From NCBI GenBank assembly GCA_002633005.1, contig NMRA01000181.1:134959-196958 (forward strand): a stretch of 62,000 bases of DNA, read 5' to 3'. Shown here one piece after another: positions 58,801 through 62,000 of this stretch. The stretch's first letter is position 1; each line of letters begins with the position of its first letter. This DNA is from Phoronis australis. Its lineage: Eukaryota; Phoronida; Phoronidae. The notes beneath the pieces were generated by a model, which was not told the origin of the DNA, ran no database searches, and saw only the letters and a list, made by a program, of their open reading frames with translations. The position numbers and the translations under genes are program-made.

Positions 58801-61288
58801 TGAACATTACGAGACGTGGGACTCCAAGTTCACGGTAATTGCGTCTACTTACGAAGAGTGCCGAGCTGAATGTGTTGGACTTTACCTAAGTTTGTCGGCG
58901 GACATCTTGCGGTAAGGAGCTCTGTTTTATCACAGATTGTCAAGGCTTTGCAAACTGTTTTCTTATGTTTCAAAAAGGCCACTCTCTTTAGTGACTGAGT
59001 GTGCAAAGTTCATTATGAGCTCACGGAAATATTAATTTTGAACACCAACCAAAATGTGGAGTTCTGATTAGAGCTGGGAAGCCGATCTTGATATGTCGGT
59101 TTGTGCATTGAGATCTATGCGATATCAAAGTAATGGCTTAAAGGGAATCAAATGTAAAATCAACATCAGTCGCAGAGTAAATGCTACATGAAAGACAAAG
59201 AAATTAGTGCATTGCACTTATCGAAGGAAGACACTGTTATTTGAGTGTCAAATTTTGGAGATGACAGTACTATTTGATTAATGAAGTAAACGAGTGAAAT
59301 GGATTCATTTACGGTGCTTGATGCTAATCTGATGCCTGTTTACAAAAATTCACAGAATATTCGGCCATGAAGGCGAGACTGCTGATGACATCATCTTCGT
59401 CAACTGGCTCAACATGGTGCGGGCGGGACTACTTGCACTTGAGTTCTATTCCCCTGACACACAAACGTGGCGACAGGCTCACATGCAGGCTCGCTTTGTC
59501 ATTCTCCGAGTCCTGTTCGAGGCCGGTGAAGGTCTGGTCACTATCAAGCACGTCCGTGGTTCTGATGACAAGCCTGATCTTATTATCTGCCTTGACCGCA
59601 GTAAGATCTCTGATGTTGGCAAGCTGGCTATTGAACGTTTTCTAAAGAAGCTTCAGGTAGGTGTATCTGTTAAGTGCAAACAAGGGGCCATCCAATGATG
59701 TAAAAGCAGATTGTTTTTTGACTGTACAGAAGTAGTGTTTTATTCATTGTTTAAATATAGTATTTGCATGCTTGGTCTTTTTAGTTTATGGTACATTGTT
59801 TCACATACATTACTCATTCTGTATCATAAAATGTCTCTGTGTATGTTGGAGGTGTATTTAGTCTGTAGCTGACTATGATGGTGTCTCTGTTTGTGTTGCA
59901 GGTGTATAAGTCTATAGCTGACTACGATGCCGCAAAGAATATGTATAATGGATATTCAGCTGTTGATGATCTGACTGAGCCGAAATTCCTGTCTCTGCGG
60001 GATATTGTGTTGGCACGCAAACAACCGCGAAAGATGTTTGTCCAGTGTAACACCGTTCTTAAAGGTAGGACAAAAGTTTGACCAGACTGCCATAGAATTC
60101 TGGCAAGAAATACCTCCAAGTCTGGCAGAATCTGTCAGTCTGTCAAGTATTTGGCAAATTTGAAATTTTCTTAGTTACTTACATTCAGATTTGAAATTTT
60201 CTTAGCCAATTACATTCAGTTTTTGGCCATAATAGAATCAAAAAACGGACAAATGCCTGTTATTGTTGTTGCACTCATTTCACTTCATGGATGTAACCTG
60301 ACTCATATGTCAACACTTGATGTCTGATTGTTGTATCCTGATGATGTCTAATGAATAGATGGAATGTCAAATTATTTGTAATATGAACTTTTTCATTTGT
60401 GTGGCGATTGTCCGTTTTTTATTTTTAGTCAAGTGATGTGCCCACTTATCCACTTTGTGAACTCTGAAATGTCTGGGAAGCCAAACTGTATTTATTTCCT
60501 GTTATTTTCTCTTAGGTGTTGTAGTTGTGAGGTGAAAACTGTCTAGCAATTTTGAATAATTCCTTGGTTTTTATCATACGACAGCTGGATGTTGGTTGTA
60601 GAGTCCATCAGAGGCTTAAAGTATACTAAACCCTGTTTTGATTATTTCAGCAATCCTGTATCTGTCATCTGCTAATACATCATTGGCAGCAATCTTGAAA
60701 CTTTAAAAAAAAAGCAGGACTCGACTAAAAACTTATACTTTCTATGTAACAGATTGGGTATTTTGATTCTTGGTGACTGGTCTTTTTCCACAGTTGCCTT
60801 GTAATTCACTAAAAGCGTAGGTCATGCTTGCCCAGTTAGCAGACTTCGAAAGGAGTTGTCAAATTTTCTTCCTAACTTTTGAGGGTTGTCAAAGGTTATA
60901 GAGCATTATTCTGTTTCAGGGAATTAGATGGGAATGTCTTTTTGATATCTGTTAATAGACGGAAACTGGGTTTGGTATGTTTTAAGGGAAATCACAAACA
61001 CTAGAATTATTATTAGATACATTATTGTTATTGCAGCTATTATTATTATTATTATCATTGTTGTAATTTTTGTTATGCTTACTTTATCACTATTATTATT
61101 ATTATTGTTATTATCATTATCATTGCTATGATTATGTATTTTTCATTTTAGGTGATTCTGTGGAGCTCATAGAGTATGAAGCGTCTGCTAAAGGCTTGAT
61201 ACAGTCAGTGGTGGAACGGTTCCCTTCTTCTAGTACAGATGAAATAATGAGACTATTGTGGGAGAAAGACAGATGTCACTTTAGCTGA
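40803..61288 (+). CDS. DPP3: dipeptidyl peptidase 3 (DPP III, M49 zinc metallopeptidase), 16 coding exons
   Basis: Cytosolic zinc exopeptidase of family M49 that removes dipeptides from the N-termini of short peptides. Coding exons: 40803-40955, 41913-42029, 42774-42863, 44283-44420, 45783-45857, 46297-46390, 47218-47354, 48829-48959, 49859-50112, 50933-51039, 54621-54713, 57885-57947, 58787-58911, 59356-59656, 59902-60064, 61152-61288. All have AG/GT borders and compatible phases. They sum to 2178 nt (725 aa; human is 737). The start M matches the human start, with LPND at residues 8-11 in both. Zinc ligands are H450, H455 (HELLGH) and E508 (EECRAE). E318, Y320, E331, N393, N396, H568, R572, R669 and K670 correspond to known substrate-site residues. 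The KEAP1-binding ETGE of human DPP3 reads ETGG here (480-483). No frameshift or internal stop. Introns run from about 250 bp to 3.6 kb and carry several transposons. Confidence 0.97.
43354..43437. other. assembly gap of 84 N
   Basis: A run of N inside the TIR element at 43180-44015. The frame reported across it is meaningless. Single N at 16577, 20580 and 31470 adjoin low-complexity runs. Confidence 0.99.
43705..43770 (+). ncRNA. tRNA-like (Pol III A/B box) sequence inside the TIR element
   Basis: TGGTGTAGTGGTAACGCACG resembles an A box and D arm. GGTCGTGAGTTCGAATCTTT resembles a B box and T arm. Spacing is tRNA-like, but the acceptor ends pair poorly, so it is not a working tRNA gene. It is more likely a tRNA-derived Pol III promoter as in SINEs. 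Confidence 0.5.
47790..48060. repeat. diverged copy of the CRE-ended element interior, in a DPP3 intron
   Basis: Blocks CTTCGTTGAAGATATG, GGAAGTAAGC, AGGTGAAAACATTTTT and GAGATTAGTACAGAA align in order with 25980-26170. Confidence 0.5.
49141..49480 (+). pseudogene. LINE 3' end relic in DPP3 intron 8
   Basis: The frame from 49152 reads [20 protein letters not shown] and [10 protein letters not shown], the C-terminal zinc-knuckle region of a LINE protein. It is followed by a short 3' UTR and an A-rich tail near 49470. This is a 5'-truncated insertion in the sense orientation. Confidence 0.65.
51889..53366. mobile_element. TA-flanked TIR element in DPP3 intron 10
   Basis: CCGTATTCGCCCTAATAAGC at 51889 is inverted as GCTTATTAGGGCGAATACGG at 53366. 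TA flanks both ends (51887-51888 and 53367-53368), as expected for Tc1/mariner. No transposase was recognised inside. Confidence 0.65.
53461..53735 (+). repeat. dispersed repeat, copy of 5091-5345
   Basis: Lies just after the TA-flanked element, in DPP3 intron 10, and shares ordered blocks with 5091-5345. A 79-codon frame (53611-53850) crosses its end but matches nothing I recognise. Confidence 0.55.
54621..54713 (+). CDS. DPP3: DPP3 exon 11, HELLGH zinc site
   Basis: This 31-codon, phase 0-0 exon covers residues 433-463. It holds the M49 hallmark HELLGH at 54672-54689: H450 and H455 bind zinc and E451 is the catalytic base. The flanking [14 protein letters not shown] matches vertebrate DPP3. 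The acceptor is CTTGTAG at 54620 and the donor is AAG|GTGAGA at 54714. Confidence 0.97.
58125..58327. repeat. three copies of a 68-bp minisatellite in DPP3 intron 12
   Basis: Units start at 58125, 58193 and 58261 (TTA(C/G)TGAATCG(A/T)AATAACC...CACAGAGATG). They differ at only a few positions, so the array is recent. Confidence 0.95.
58787..58911 (+). CDS. DPP3: DPP3 exon 13, EECRAE zinc site
   Basis: Covers residues 485 to the split codon 526. EECRAE at residues 507-512 gives the third zinc ligand, E508. The local sequence [13 protein letters not shown] precedes it, as in other DPP3 proteins. Phase 0 in, two bases left over out (CG|GTAAGG), completed by the A at 59356 to give Arg. Confidence 0.96.
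59832..59931. repeat. DPP3: 50-bp tandem duplication spanning the acceptor of DPP3 exon 15
   Basis: TGTCTCTGTGTATGTTGGAG at 59832 is repeated as TGTCTCTGTTTGTGTTGCAG at 59882. The second copy holds the used acceptor and the first codons of exon 15. In the first copy the same codons meet an in-frame TGA (GTG TAT TTA GTC TGT AGC TGA). Confidence 0.9.
61040..61135. repeat. (ATT)n-rich microsatellite before DPP3 exon 16
   Basis: Runs of ATTATT interrupted by ATC and GTT lie a few bases before the acceptor at 61151. Confidence 0.8.
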
Positions 61289-61620
61289 AGGTTGTGGAGG
61301 AGCTGAAGAATAGACACTAAAAACATCATTTTATGGCTTATATTTGTATTCAGTTTTTGCACTGTTAAGCTATTTTCGTTGATGAAAATGCAACATCATG
61401 TTTTCTCTTTTGTTGGCTTTTATCGTCCTATTGCCTAACCACAGATAAGTATGTCAATTTCACAATTGTTAGAAGTGCAGGGCTTCATTTCATGAAATTA
61501 TTTTAGTCTTAACTTAGATCCAAATAACAATGCTGTCATTCCATCATATGCCATGTTGCACTTGTTGAACTGTGCTGGAGATGTTGTGCCAACTATTAAA
61601 CTTTGAAACTTAAAAACTCA
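61289..61620 (+). promoter_or_regulatory. DPP3: DPP3 3' UTR with likely polyadenylation signal
   Basis: After the TGA at 61286-61288 there is about 300 bp of AT-rich sequence. ATTAAA at 61595-61600 is the best polyadenylation hexamer and would place the transcript end near 61615-61625. No transcript data are available here. Confidence 0.5.
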
Positions 61621-61624
61621 TAGG

Positions 61625-62000
61625 GTTATTATAATTTTTTTGAAAATGCGATCCATAACAATCTTTAGTCGATAAATATTACAATTCATCCTGGAGAATA
61701 TATAGATGGAAAAACTTATAAATCATGACTTATGGACTTACTTTAAAACAAACTTCCCAATAGTGCTGGGCCGTCTGGCTCCTGCTACTGGTGATTGATA
61801 TCTGTCTGGTTCCCACAAAAATTCCATGGCCCTCTGCTGGTGTTCATAGACAACTGTAAGGCCACGGTGCATGAGTCAGATAGTTAAAATCTTACAGCTC
61901 CCTGTTTATTCAGAGGGGGGGGGGTTCTTGGATTTAACCCAGACAGCCTTTCTGACACCTTGTTCAAACCAAGAACGTTCTCTCACGTCTTCTTTCTCAA
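61625..62000. other. sequence downstream of DPP3, nothing recognised
   Basis: AT-rich sequence with a short poly-G run near 61915-61924. No exon seen. Confidence 0.4.

Noticed and set aside
1-62000. CRISPR array, bacterial operon or integrated virus
   Set aside because: No regularly spaced repeats, no ribosome-site operons and no capsid, integrase or polymerase genes of viral type. The introns and retroelements are those of an animal genome.

Overview
This window is nuclear genomic DNA from a metazoan. It is AT-rich, has long spliceosomal introns (GT..AG) and is dense in decayed DNA transposons, LINE fragments and a Penelope-like element. The transposon mix suggests an invertebrate, but I cannot name the phylum. 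Most open reading frames are exons, transposon relics or noise. There are Ns at 16577, 20580, 31470 and 43354-43437.

Two cellular genes stand out. On the + strand, 40803-61288 is a complete dipeptidyl peptidase 3 (DPP III, family M49) in 16 coding exons, predicted at 725 aa. The HELLGH and EECRAE zinc motifs sit at residues 450-455 and 507-512, the same numbers as in human DPP3. A small leader exon at about 39869-39881 may add an in-frame upstream ATG. The introns hold a TIR element with a tRNA-like module, a mariner-like TIR element, a LINE tail and a minisatellite.

On the - strand, from 29737 down to at least 10139, I assemble a multi-exon gene that starts at a good ATG. It encodes a RHIM-like segment (LQIGDGNCVNI), two separate TRADD N-terminal-like domain exons and a pair of duplicated 222-nt exons. 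All nine exons join in phase 1. This looks like a RHIM/TRADD-type innate immunity or cell death adaptor. It is the best candidate here for something undescribed. Its 3' end was not found.

Region by region. 1-1683: a TTAA-flanked DNA transposon with a THAP relic. 1684-8075: repeats and a lone THAP-like exon. 8076-9776: a second TTAA-flanked element carrying two convergent reading frames, a P2X7-like Cys-rich module and a THAP transposase N-terminus. 10139-29737: the - strand RHIM/TRADD gene, with its introns full of hAT-like miniature elements, a Penelope-like element, LINE relics and a CRE-bearing TIR element. 29740-39860: no convincing gene apart from a small possible membrane ORF. It includes a purine-skewed block and a ~1 kb TIR element with a tRNA-like module. 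39869-61600: DPP3 and its 3' UTR. 61600-62000: nothing recognised.
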